NCBI GenBank assembly: GCA_012512265.1
Contig: JAAZEM010000212.1
Location: forward strand, 1 to 44,437
Reading direction: 5' to 3'
Source of the DNA: Armatimonadota bacterium
GTDB lineage: Bacteria > Armatimonadota > JAAZEB01
Length of the DNA: 44,437 nt
In this document: positions 35,279 through 43,500 of the stretch, in pieces
Position numbering within the stretch: the first letter of the stretch is position 1
Layout of the letters: the number at the start of each line of letters is the position of its first letter
Position numbers and translations under genes: made by a program
Notes under the pieces: model-generated
The model's database searches: none
The model's input: only the letters and a program-made list of their open reading frames with translations
What the model was told of the DNA's origin: nothing

Positions 35279-35325
35279 CAATTCGCCACGGTGCCTTCCC
35301 GCCGAACTCGTCGCTCGCTCATCAT
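35275..35325 (-). CDS. Short upstream frame overlapping the PEP-utilising gene start (16 codons)
   Basis: Two consecutive ATGs (35320-35325), preceded by GCGGAGGCGCC, open a 16-codon frame (MMSERRVRREGTVANW). Its TGA (35275-35277) overlaps the GTG start of the PEP-utilising gene as GTGA. It has the better ribosome site of the two, so the large gene may depend on translation of this leader (translational coupling). A single frameshift joining the two is the alternative. Confidence 0.4.
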   Translation of the reverse strand: MMSERRVRREGTVANW

Positions 35326-35340
35326 GGCGCCTCCGCAGCG

Positions 35341-35346
35341 ATCATA
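35341..35346 (-). promoter_or_regulatory. Possible -10 (TATGAT) of the PEP-utilising gene
   Basis: TATGAT on the minus strand, 16 bases upstream of the short leader frame, with no TG extension and no -35 match at 16-18 bases. Weak evidence; it is listed because the gene needs a promoter after the pgk terminator. Confidence 0.3.
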
Positions 35347-35577
35347 CCCCTAAAGGGCCCCAAGCACACCCCAGGTTGCCACTGGCGTTGGTGCATGGGA
35401 GGCGCAAGGCAGAGAGATCGCCCATGCGGAGAAAGCACCCACGTTGGGGAGAGGCGGCGGCGAGGCTTGGGAGATGGGATCGGGCAGAGAGACGCAATAT
35501 CGGGGGAAGGGCCGGGCATTGGAGGGTGGCCGGAGCGGCTCCTTCGAGCCGGCCTATGGCCTGAAAGAGCGCGGGAA

Positions 35578-35608
35578 GGGCAAGCCGGCCCCAGGAGCCG
35601 GCTTGCCC
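35578..35608 (-). terminator. Terminator of pgk
   Basis: A perfect 12-base inverted repeat, GGGCAAGCCGGC (35578-35589) and GCCGGCTTGCCC (35597-35608), with a 7-base loop, 12 bases after the pgk stop. No U-tract follows on the minus strand, but the stem is very stable. Confidence 0.7.
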
Positions 35609-35620
35609 GGTGAGATGAGG

Positions 35621-36802
35621 CTACTTATCCTGAAGCGCCGCGATCCCGGGGAGAACCTTCCCCTCAAGGAACTCCAGCGACGCACCGCCGCCGGTGGAGA
35701 CGTGAGAGACCTGATCGGCCATGCCCAGCTCCTCCAGGGCCGCCACAGAATCGCCACCGCCCACGACGGTCAGCGCCTGCGACTCGGCCATTGCCCGTGC
35801 GACCTCGCGCGTGCCGCCAGCGAAGGGATCGATCTCGAAGATCCCCATCGGGCCGTTCCAGACCACGGTCTTGGCACCCCGGATCACCTCGGCGAAGCGC
35901 TTCGCGCTCTCTGGACCGATATCGACCGCCTTCCACCCGGCCGGGATCTCGCCCGCGGGCACGACACGGGTTTGCGCGTTGGCATCGATGGCATCCGCAG
36001 CGAGCGCATCGACGGGCAGCTCCAGGCGAACGCCCCGCTCCTTCGCCTTGGCGAGCATCTCGGTAGCCACGCCCAGGCTGGCCTCATCGAGGAGGGTGTC
36101 GCCGATCTCGCCGCCCTGCGCCTTGACGAAGGTGAACGCCATCGCCCCGCCGATGAGGAGGGCATCCACCTTGGGCAGGAGGTTCTCGATGACGCCGATC
36201 TTGTCTTTCACCTTGGCGCCGCCCAGAATGGCGACGAAGGGGCGCTCCGGGCTCTCCAACACGCGCCCGAGGTAATCGATCTCCTTCTCCATCAGGAAGC
36301 CGGCCACACCCGGCAGGAGGTGGGCCACGCCCTCGGTGGACGCATGCGCGCGGTGCGCGGTGCCAAAAGCATCATTCACGTAGAGATCGGCGAGCGAGGC
36401 AAGGGCGCGCGCGAACTCCGGATCGTTCTTCTCCTCCTCCTTATAGAAGCGGACGTTCTCCAGGAGGAGCACATCGCCATCCTGCAGCTTCGCCGCCTGC
36501 TCCTGGACTTCGGGCCCGATGGAATCGTTCGCCTTCTGCACGGGCCGGCCGAGCAGCTCCTGGAGGCGCGCGGCGACCGGATCGAGGCGCAGCTTGTCAT
36601 CGGCGCCCTTTGGCCGCCCCAAGTGGGAGACGAGGATGGTGCGGGCGCCGTGGTCCACCAGGTACTGGATAGTCGGGAGCGCGGCGCGGATGCGCGTGTC
36701 GTCGGTGATCTGGCCGCTCTCATCCTGAGGCACGTTGAAGTCCACGCGTACCAGCACGCGCTTCCCGGCTACATCCACGTCCCTCACCGTCTTCTTGTTC
36801 AT
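35621..36802 (-). CDS. pgk: Phosphoglycerate kinase Pgk
   Basis: Interconverts 1,3-bisphosphoglycerate plus ADP with 3-phosphoglycerate plus ATP in glycolysis/gluconeogenesis. 393 residues, normal length, both lobes complete. The N-lobe has [34 protein letters not shown] (substrate-binding basic residues) and [25 protein letters not shown]. The C-lobe has [39 protein letters not shown] and the nucleotide-binding [18 protein letters not shown] 36802 is preceded by GAGGAGGG. It stands alone with its own promoter and terminator, not with gapdh or tpi as in many genomes. Confidence 0.98.
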   Translation of the reverse strand: MNKKTVRDVDVAGKRVLVRVDFNVPQDESGQITDDTRIRAALPTIQYLVDHGARTILVSHLGRPKGADDKLRLDPVAARLQELLGRPVQKANDSIGPEVQEQAAKLQDGDVLLLENVRFYKEEEKNDPEFARALASLADLYVNDAFGTAHRAHASTEGVAHLLPGVAGFLMEKEIDYLGRVLESPERPFVAILGGAKVKDKIGVIENLLPKVDALLIGGAMAFTFVKAQGGEIGDTLLDEASLGVATEMLAKAKERGVRLELPVDALAADAIDANAQTRVVPAGEIPAGWKAVDIGPESAKRFAEVIRGAKTVVWNGPMGIFEIDPFAGGTREVARAMAESQALTVVGGGDSVAALEELGMADQVSHVSTGGGASLEFLEGKVLPGIAALQDK

Positions 36803-36929
36803 CAGACCCTCCTCACGCTAGGCATCACAAGAGAATAACGCAACCATCGGTGCGGGGCCTGCGCCGTTGGGGTGCCCCCACCCCGCGGGCGGCAATCAAC
36901 CGCATGGAGACCACGCGCCGACACTCGTC

Positions 36930-36958
36930 ATTATAACGGGCAGGCGGAGGCGCGTCAA
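36930..36958 (-). promoter_or_regulatory. Promoter of pgk (TTGACG-17-TATAAT)
   Basis: A near-consensus sigma70-type promoter on the minus strand: TTGACG (36953-36958), a 17-base spacer, TATAAT (36930-36935). This one lacks the TG extension, consistent with its stronger -35. Transcription should start near 36923. Confidence 0.85.
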
Positions 36959-37063
36959 GGGAGCTTCCACCGGCGCCGGGTGGCCGCGCGGTGACTTATC
37001 GCCGCGCGCTCCGGGTGGGGCAGTTGTTCACGCCCACGCGTTGCTCCCCCATGACGGGCAATG

Positions 37064-37096
37064 AAAAACCCCGGGGGGCGGTGCTCCCCCGGGGCT
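37064..37096 (-). terminator. Intrinsic terminator of ftsY
   Basis: On the minus strand CCCCGGGGGAGC (37083-37094) pairs with GCCCCCCGGGG (37069-37079), with one bulge, followed directly by TTTTT (37064-37068). This is the only hairpin in the window with a clear U-tract. It lies about 30 bases after the ftsY stop. Confidence 0.88.
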
Positions 37097-37124
37097 GGCA
37101 TAGTAGCCGAGACCTACCTAGCGC

Positions 37125-38006
37125 TCACTCCTCGGCGAAGAGTGCGTCCACGAAGGCCTTCGGATCGAACGGCTCCATGTCTTCGAGTTGCTCGCCGGTG
37201 CCGATGAGGATGATCGGGATCTTCAGCTCGTCCTGAATCGTCAGGATGTTGCCTCCCTTGGCCGTGCCATCCAGCTTGGACAGCACGATCCCCGTCACGG
37301 CAACGGCATCCTTGAAGGTACGCGCCTGCGAGACGGCGTTCTGGCCGGTGGTCGCGTCCAGGACAAGCAGCGTCTCATCAGGCGGCCGGCCTAGCTCGCG
37401 CTCGATCACGCGATGGATCTTGCGCAGCTCCTCCATCAGGTTCGCCTTGGTGTGCAGGCGCCCCGCCGTATCCACCAGGACGACATCGACGTGCCGGGCG
37501 CGTGCCGCCTGGATCGCGTCGTAGACCACGGCGGCGGGATCGGATCCTTCCTTCTGGCGGATCACATCCACGCCGACGCGCTGCCCCCAAATCTCCAGCT
37601 GGTCGATGGCAGCCGCGCGGAAGGTATCCGCGGCGGCGAGAAGAACGCGCTTCCGCTGCCGCTTCAGCATGTGCGCCGTCTTGGCAATGCTGGTCGTCTT
37701 CCCGACACCGTTCACGCCAACGAAGGTGTAGACGGCGGGAGGTGACGGCGCCTGGTTGAGGGGCCGGTGGCCTTCCATCAGGAGGGTCACCAGCTCCCGC
37801 TTGAGCTGCTCTCGCACCTCGTCGGCGTCGCGAATCCGGTCGCGACGCACGGCCTCGCGCAACTCGCCGACGATGCGGACCGCGGTGTGGATGCTCACAT
37901 CCGCGCACACCAACAGTTCCTCTAGGTCGTCGAACAACTCGTCATCGATGCTGCGTCGCCGAGACGCGAGCAGGTCATCGATCTTCCGGAAAAGCCCTCG
38001 GAACAT
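37125..38006 (-). CDS. ftsY: Signal recognition particle receptor FtsY
   Basis: GTPase receptor that docks ribosome-SRP complexes at the inner membrane. 293 residues, a compact form without the acidic A domain of proteobacterial FtsY. The N domain is a four-helix bundle (about 1-85). The G domain has [15 protein letters not shown] (P-loop), [36 protein letters not shown] (DTAGR), [10 protein letters not shown] (TKxD equivalent) and the closing [23 protein letters not shown]. Its ATG (38004-38006) shares the A of the preceding gene's TGA (TGATG), so it is translationally coupled to the S55-propeller gene. An intrinsic terminator follows. Confidence 0.96.
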   Translation of the reverse strand: MFRGLFRKIDDLLASRRRSIDDELFDDLEELLVCADVSIHTAVRIVGELREAVRRDRIRDADEVREQLKRELVTLLMEGHRPLNQAPSPPAVYTFVGVNGVGKTTSIAKTAHMLKRQRKRVLLAAADTFRAAAIDQLEIWGQRVGVDVIRQKEGSDPAAVVYDAIQAARARHVDVVLVDTAGRLHTKANLMEELRKIHRVIERELGRPPDETLLVLDATTGQNAVSQARTFKDAVAVTGIVLSKLDGTAKGGNILTIQDELKIPIILIGTGEQLEDMEPFDPKAFVDALFAEE

Positions 38007-41000
38007 CAGGGTATTGTTACCTTTCGCTTCTCTACCACGTGGTTACCGGCGGCGTCCACCGCGCGGATCTCGATGGTGTGCTCGCCCGCGTCCAGCGCGG
38101 TCGTCTTCACCCGGAAGCGCTCGGTTTCCGAGTCGAAGATACCATCCTCGGCTTCAGCCGACGCCCATTCCTCCGCATCGATGCGGTAATCGACGCCTGC
38201 CAGGGGCACGCCGGCGGTCGCGGTGCCGGCGAGGTGGATGCAACCAGCCTCATCCGCTGCAGGATCGCCCTGGAGCGCGAGCTTCGGCGGCGTGTTCGAG
38301 ATGAGGATCGGACCGATGATCTCCTCGACACTCGCGGGATCCGCCGGGTTGCTCAGGCGGTCGCTGGCCACGATCTTCACCAGGTAGCGGCCATCGGGCA
38401 CTTCCGTGGTGTCCCAGGTGAAGCTCGTCTCCTTCAAGGAGGGATCCTGACGCTTGGGAGCACCGGGCGCGGGGGCATTCGACGAATTCGCCGGTGCGGG
38501 GCTCATCGCCGCCGCAGGCGCCTTCGTGGCCCCTCCCTTGCCACCGGCGGCAGGCGGGGCCGCCGGCGCCTTGGCGCTTGGTGCCGCCCCGTTCCCGGCG
38601 GGGCCGTTCTCAGGCGTGCCGGCAGGCGCCTCCTTCACGATGCGGTTCAGCCGCGTCCAGGACGCCCCCTCGTCCCCCGAGTAGTAAACGTCGTAGAGGA
38701 GCGTATCCTTGTCCGGGTCCGTCCCGCTCCAACGGATCGTCTGCTTCCTGGACCATACATCGCCGCTCTTGGGCGCCTGCACCGTCAGCTTCGGCTTCTG
38801 GTTGTGCGCCAGATAGACGACCGCCACCTCGGAAAGCACCGGCTGCACGGACGGATCCTCGCTCGTGAGGATCGCCCGGTACTGGAAGTAGCGTCCGGGC
38901 GGGCTGGCCACCGTCGCGCCGGAGCGCGTCTGCTCTGCGGACCAGGGGCTCCAGGTGGCGTCTGGCTCGCCCGAGTTCCCGGTGCGTGTCTGCAGCACCA
39001 CGCGCGTTCCAGCCGGCACGCGCGCCTGCCAAGTGAGCCGGCCCCACCGAGCCACCGAGCCCGCGTCACGCACGGCAGACTCGAGCACGCCACGCCGCGG
39101 CGAACCGGCCGCCAGCCGGTAGACATCGCCGGTGGCGCTTCCCACGGCGACCCGGCCGGCCTCATCGGTCGCAAGCGCCAGGAAGCGGGGAGCCACCGGG
39201 GGCTGGATCTTCTCCACCACTGGGCGCTCGGGAGAGCCGCTCACACGGTAGATGGTATCGCCCGCAGCAGCCCACAGAGCGCCCCGGCCATCCGCAGCTA
39301 TGGCATTGATCCCGGCAGACGACTTCTCGTGCAACAGCGTCGCGCGCCCGTCAGGCTCAACGCGGTAGAGCGCGCCTCGTGGCGAGGTGCCCACATAGAG
39401 CTGTCCCGTGGGATCTACTGTAATCAGCGACGCGGTGGTGCCCTGCCCAGGATCGAACAGCGTGCTCACCTTCCTATCGTCGGTGATTCGGTAGACCACA
39501 GCGCCCATTCCGCCGCTGGCGTACAGGTTGGCCCCTGATACCGCGAGCGAGACCACGTACGGATCGGGAATGCGCGCCAGGAGTTCGCCCTTGCCATCGG
39601 GAGTGATGCGGTAGACCCCACCGTGCGGCGACGTGCCGGCATACAGATTGCCTTGCGCGTCCACCGCAAGCGAGAGGATGTACTGCTCAGGGCTGCGCCA
39701 GAAGAGCTCGCTCTTGCCCTCCGGCGTCAGGCGATAGAGTGAGCCGCGCGGCGCGGTTCCCGCGTAGAGATTGCCTGCCGCATCCTGCGCCAGGGCAAGC
39801 ACCTGCAGCTCGCCTGTCTTCAGTACGGGGGTTGCGCTCTCACCCGCGATCCGATAGACGACGCCCCGATCTCCCGTTCCGGCATAGAGGGCATCCTTTG
39901 CCGCTAGGAGAGACCACACGTAGGTGGCATCCAGGGAGCACACCTTCTGGATGGAGGGCGCGAGCGTCACCTCGCCCCGGGTCGAGACGGCCACGCCGTC
40001 CAGCTGCCCGCGCTCGAACGCCTCGGCGCTCTCCTGCCGCCACACCATTGGCGAACGCCCGGCGGCCTTCACCGGTGCCGAGGCATCAACCTCCGGCTTC
40101 TTTGCCTCCTCCTTCTTCCCGTCTGCCCCGCTCTTCTGCTCCTGCTTGCTCTCTGCAGCGGCCTCACCCGCGGGGGTCGGCGGCAGCTTGGCCTCGCCGT
40201 TGGGGCTTACTGCCCCACTCTGGACGACTGCGAAGCGCACCATCGACGCAGGCCGCGAGAGAGCAGGCGCGCCAGTGACGCCGTTGCGCAAGATGCCCGC
40301 GTCAGGCTCATCCAGATCAAATGCCGGCTGGACTCCGCCCGGCGCCGGCGAGGGCGTCGGCTTCGGCTGCTGTGGCTGCGGCACTGGTGGCGCCGAGGGC
40401 GTCCCGCCCTTCTCTGAGTAGCTCTTGCGCTCAATCGTCAGCGAGACGGCGGCCATGCCAGAGATGACCCAAGGCGTCACATCGCTCGCCTTCACCTCGT
40501 CGTTCTGGAGCCGGACACCGCTGTTGCGCGGATTGCGCAACACATCCAGGAGGGTGGGCGGCACGGCGCTCATCTTCTGGCCGTCGATGTTCGCCGTAAA
40601 GGAGGGCAGCGAAAGCGTCGCCACCAGCTCGTCATTCCGCTCCTTCTCTACATAGTGCTGCACCATCTGCCGCAGGCTCGTTGAAGGCGGCAGCGGCGAC
40701 GGCGCCGTTCGCATCATGGCGCCCCCCGCCCCTGCCTGTGCTGCCATCGGGAGACCGGAGGCCGATCCGCCATGGACGCGCAGAGTGACGCGCCCGTTGG
40801 GAGCGTACTCGGGGATCCGCACCGAAAGCGTGCGCTTGACGGGTTCCCGTTCCCAGGGCCGCAGAGTCACATCCACCTGCACCGTATCGCCCGGCTGGTA
40901 CTTCTCGCGGTCAACAACCGCGCGCTCGATCACGGCGGTCCTGCGGGAGTTGTCGATGTTGACATCGATCTGCACGCCGCGGATCCCCACGCGCTCCCAG

Positions 41001-42346
41001 GGGTTGTTGTTGAGCATCCCCAGGGCCATGAGCAGATCCCCCAGAGCGGCGGCATCGATGCCAAGCGCATCATAGTAGAGATTCTCGCGCTCGATGGTAC
41101 CCAGCCTATCGGTGGTGATGCGCGTGCGCACGCGCGCGGTCGCGTCTCCCGGAACGCTGCGGATACGGAAGATCGCCTCGTTCGCCACCATCGCGATGAG
41201 CTGAGGCGTGAGGAAGCGGTTATCGATCACGCGTGCGCGGATCGTCTTGCGCCGCTGCGCGCCGTAATCCTTGATGGTCGCCTCCAACGGAATCAGATCC
41301 GACTGCTGTCCGATGTGGGCACTGATTCCCCAGGGGCGATCCTGGCGCACGCTCCCCACGATCTTCACGGGAGAGGCGATCTTGAAGGAACGCTGAATGC
41401 TCGGAAAGACGTCATGCACCCAGGCGGTTGTCAGGGGGAGATCTACGGCGCCCATCTGCATGAAGGGATGCCCGAAGGCGAGAATCTGGTTGCCCTTGCG
41501 GTAGGTGACGGTACCCACGGCGGTCATGTCGATATCGCCGACCACCAGCGAGGCACCCGCCGCCGAGCCGGGCACCAACGGGATCGGCTTGTCATACTTC
41601 ATGGCGCCAGGACCCGATACCGGCTCCACGCCAAAGGGTGCGAACGTCTCGGCCAGGCGCTCCAGGCTGCGCGAGCTAACACCCGACACCATGGCCGGGG
41701 TTGCGATGGGTGCCATCTCCAGCGTGCCCGGGCGCGGCCGGCGCGCTTTCTCGACATGATACGGCTGGGCACGAAACGCGATCCGCTCGTAGGTGCGGTC
41801 GCCGATGCGCACCGGGCTCTCCAGCTCGCGCTCGCCCGGTCCCAGCGGGGAGGTCAGCAAGCCAGGCGCAGTGGCGTGGCGCTCGCTGGCCCAGGAAGGC
41901 TTATCCGGAAGCGCCGGATCGAGTGCTTCCAGCATATCCTCGATCGGCGTGAGCATCGCGATCGGCTCGCGCGGGAAAGTCTGACCATAGGCGACGGCGC
42001 CTACCAGCCGGCCATTGATGTAGACCGGGCTGCCGCTCATTCCGCCGATGATGTTCGCCTCGCGCTTGACAATCGGCCCGCCATCCATGCGCACCAGGAT
42101 GAGGGGCCGGCCCAGGTTCTCCTTTGGCAGCACCCCGAGCACGGTCACATCGAAAGGCTCGATCTTGACGCCCTGGAACACCGTGCGTCCAACGCCCTTC
42201 ATGCCGGGACGCACCTCTTCCACCCGCATGATCTCTTTTGGATCGATTTTGATCGCGGCGGTTGCCGGGCTGGCTGCGGCCAGCGCGGGAAGGGCAGCAA
42301 TGATGGCGAGAAACCGACGGGTGTTGCGCCACGAAAGGTGAATCAA
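38006..42346 (-). CDS. Giant secreted S55 (SpoIVB-like) peptidase-domain / beta-propeller fusion protein
   Basis: 1446 residues from TTG 42346 (GAGGGG 6-7 bases upstream). A signal peptide (about 1-31) precedes an S55-like region (35-420). The region has RPGMKGVGRTVFQG, IIGGMSGSPVYINGRLVGAVAYG (Ser104/106) and later VGTVTYRKGNQILAFGHPF (His), VRQDRPWGISAHIG. A beta-sandwich part and a Pro/Glu/Lys-rich linker (about 650-780) lead to a seven-blade-like propeller (about 800-1085) with repeats of the form YAGTSPxGxVYRxxPDGK. Fibronectin/Ig-like modules follow (about 1130-1446), with an Ala/Pro linker. SpoIVB itself is a sporulation serine protease; no sporulation role is implied here. Coupled to ftsY by a one-base overlap. 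Confidence 0.8.
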   Translation of the reverse strand: MIHLSWRNTRRFLAIIAALPALAAASPATAAIKIDPKEIMRVEEVRPGMKGVGRTVFQGVKIEPFDVTVLGVLPKENLGRPLILVRMDGGPIVKREANIIGGMSGSPVYINGRLVGAVAYGQTFPREPIAMLTPIEDMLEALDPALPDKPSWASERHATAPGLLTSPLGPGERELESPVRIGDRTYERIAFRAQPYHVEKARRPRPGTLEMAPIATPAMVSGVSSRSLERLAETFAPFGVEPVSGPGAMKYDKPIPLVPGSAAGASLVVGDIDMTAVGTVTYRKGNQILAFGHPFMQMGAVDLPLTTAWVHDVFPSIQRSFKIASPVKIVGSVRQDRPWGISAHIGQQSDLIPLEATIKDYGAQRRKTIRARVIDNRFLTPQLIAMVANEAIFRIRSVPGDATARVRTRITTDRLGTIERENLYYDALGIDAAALGDLLMALGMLNNNPWERVGIRGVQIDVNIDNSRRTAVIERAVVDREKYQPGDTVQVDVTLRPWEREPVKRTLSVRIPEYAPNGRVTLRVHGGSASGLPMAAQAGAGGAMMRTAPSPLPPSTSLRQMVQHYVEKERNDELVATLSLPSFTANIDGQKMSAVPPTLLDVLRNPRNSGVRLQNDEVKASDVTPWVISGMAAVSLTIERKSYSEKGGTPSAPPVPQPQQPKPTPSPAPGGVQPAFDLDEPDAGILRNGVTGAPALSRPASMVRFAVVQSGAVSPNGEAKLPPTPAGEAAAESKQEQKSGADGKKEEAKKPEVDASAPVKAAGRSPMVWRQESAEAFERGQLDGVAVSTRGEVTLAPSIQKVCSLDATYVWSLLAAKDALYAGTGDRGVVYRIAGESATPVLKTGELQVLALAQDAAGNLYAGTAPRGSLYRLTPEGKSELFWRSPEQYILSLAVDAQGNLYAGTSPHGGVYRITPDGKGELLARIPDPYVVSLAVSGANLYASGGMGAVVYRITDDRKVSTLFDPGQGTTASLITVDPTGQLYVGTSPRGALYRVEPDGRATLLHEKSSAGINAIAADGRGALWAAAGDTIYRVSGSPERPVVEKIQPPVAPRFLALATDEAGRVAVGSATGDVYRLAAGSPRRGVLESAVRDAGSVARWGRLTWQARVPAGTRVVLQTRTGNSGEPDATWSPWSAEQTRSGATVASPPGRYFQYRAILTSEDPSVQPVLSEVAVVYLAHNQKPKLTVQAPKSGDVWSRKQTIRWSGTDPDKDTLLYDVYYSGDEGASWTRLNRIVKEAPAGTPENGPAGNGAAPSAKAPAAPPAAGGKGGATKAPAAAMSPAPANSSNAPAPGAPKRQDPSLKETSFTWDTTEVPDGRYLVKIVASDRLSNPADPASVEEIIGPILISNTPPKLALQGDPAADEAGCIHLAGTATAGVPLAGVDYRIDAEEWASAEAEDGIFDSETERFRVKTTALDAGEHTIEIRAVDAAGNHVVEKRKVTIP

Positions 42347-42830
42347 AGCAATCCCCTCACTCCCAAATCAAGTAACGCGGTTCGAGAGAGGCAGAACCGG
42401 TATCACTCTGCTCTCCCGGGCACCGCTCGCGGTAGTGCACAACAACTCAGCATCACGTCTTGCCGTATGTCGCAAGAAGTGTTCCAGACAGGCGCCCGGC
42501 GAGACGAGCCAGAGGCATCGAACTGGGTGTGACCCCTCCCCCGCTGCTGGGAGCCCAACATACGCAAGCGCGGGTTGGGCGCCCGGTCAAGCAGACAGGT
42601 GGCCCCCCAGCACGGGTTTTTCGGCGGGAGAGATTATCACACATTCGTCTCTGCATGGGCTTTCCCAGGAGTATATCACTCCCCTGGAGATGGCGTCAAT
42701 AGCACGAGAGCGCTCCTCTGCAAACGCCCTCATCCGACAGGAAACGCGCGCGTGGGCGCGAAAGTGGTTCCCAATCAGGCGCCTGGGGCCGTCCAAGGCA
42801 TTTCTCGGAGCACCCCAAACAGGAGGACCG
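42347..42830. other. 484 bp divergent intergenic region: promoter and long leader
   Basis: Separates the S55-ftsY operon (minus) from the archaemetzincin gene (plus). It holds the minus-strand promoter at 42670-42699, which would give an unusually long leader of about 315 bases. A small CTTGC/GCAAG hairpin lies near 42460. Open frames here have no ribosome site or family resemblance. No riboswitch class was recognised. Confidence 0.45.
42670..42699 (-). promoter_or_regulatory. Promoter of the S55-ftsY operon (TTGACG-18-TATACT, extended -10)
   Basis: Minus strand: TTGACG (42694-42699), 18 bases, TATACT (42670-42675) with TGA directly before it. Good matches at both boxes. A closer second promoter cannot be excluded, given the roughly 315-base distance to the TTG start. 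Confidence 0.6.
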
Positions 42831-43379
42831 ATGAAAGAACCAAAGGGTTTCATTGGCCTGACACGCTTCGGGCCGGTCGCCGCGGAGATCGAGGAACACC
42901 TGAGATGCGAGTTGGCACGCCGCTTCGGCCTGCCGATACGTCGCCTCGGGGAGGAACTCGCCCCGGTGGGATGGAACCCCGAGAGGCAACAGTACCTCGG
43001 CGAGGCGATGCTCGCTGAGCTGCACCACGCGGCTCCACCAGACGCTGTGCGCGTCCTTGCCCTCACCGAGGTCGACCTCTACGCCCCGGAGATGGACTTC
43101 ATCTTCGGACAGGCGGAGGTAGGCGGTCGGACCGCGATCGTCTCGCTCCACCGCCTCCACCCGGAGGCAAGCGGCGAGGCTCCGAACCGCATCCTCTTTC
43201 TTCGCCGGGCGCTCGTGGAGTGCGTGCACGAACTGGGGCATACCTTCGGTCTCGTGCATTGCCCGTTTGCCTCGTGCGTCATGCACTTCTCGGAAGGGCT
43301 TGAGGAGACGGATCGGAAAGGCCCCGGCTTCTGCCACGAACACGCCCGCCAGCTAAGAGCGGCGCTGGCGCAGGTGTGA
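42831..43379 (+). CDS. amzA: Archaemetzincin-family zinc metalloprotease
   Basis: 182 residues from ATG 42831, with AGGAGG 4 bases upstream. The zinc site is HELGHTFGLVHC (133-144), the archaemetzincin form HExxHxxGxxxC, followed by CPFASCVM (144-151) and FCHEH (167-171). The family pattern has a second structural zinc bound by four cysteines (CX4C and CXXC); here the last is His171 (CXXH), so the ligand set is C144, C149, C168, H171. VLALTEVDLYAPEMDFIFGQAEVGG is the conserved substrate-side strand. A cytoplasmic aminopeptidase-like role is reported for some members; the physiological substrate is unknown. The upstream extension of the frame (to 42435) is not gene-like. Confidence 0.92.
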   Translation: MKEPKGFIGLTRFGPVAAEIEEHLRCELARRFGLPIRRLGEELAPVGWNPERQQYLGEAMLAELHHAAPPDAVRVLALTEVDLYAPEMDFIFGQAEVGGRTAIVSLHRLHPEASGEAPNRILFLRRALVECVHELGHTFGLVHCPFASCVMHFSEGLEETDRKGPGFCHEHARQLRAALAQV

Positions 43380-43404
43380 CAGATGCGGGAGACACGCCAG
43401 ATTT

Positions 43405-43430
43405 GCGGCGCCAAAGCAAGATGGCGCCGC
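43405..43430 (+). terminator. Terminator-like hairpin after amzA
   Basis: A perfect 9-base inverted repeat, GCGGCGCCA (43405-43413) and TGGCGCCGC (43422-43430), with an 8-base loop, 25 bases after the amzA stop. No U-tract. It separates amzA from the next plus-strand gene. Confidence 0.55.
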
Positions 43431-43500
43431 GCTGGAGCACTCGTAGGGCATTCCCCCAGGAGGGTGTGCTTCACAATCCAGGCACAAGGTGGGAGGGTGC

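Larger units (their letters stand above)
36803..37124. other. ftsY-pgk intergenic region (322 bp): terminator, promoter and long pgk leader
   Basis: The right end holds the ftsY terminator (37064-37096); the middle holds the pgk promoter (36930-36958). Between that promoter and the pgk ATG is a leader of about 120 bases rich in CCCC/GGGG tracts, in which I see no known riboswitch. No gene is supported. Confidence 0.5.

Noticed and set aside
38039..42532. Long plus-strand open frames (499 and 586 codons) opposite the S55-propeller gene
   Set aside because: Antisense shadows of a gene with clear signal peptide, motifs and repeats; composition is Arg/His-rich and unlike any family.
42435..42830. 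N-terminal extension of the archaemetzincin
   Set aside because: Not family-like, and ATG 42831 has a perfect AGGAGG ribosome site.
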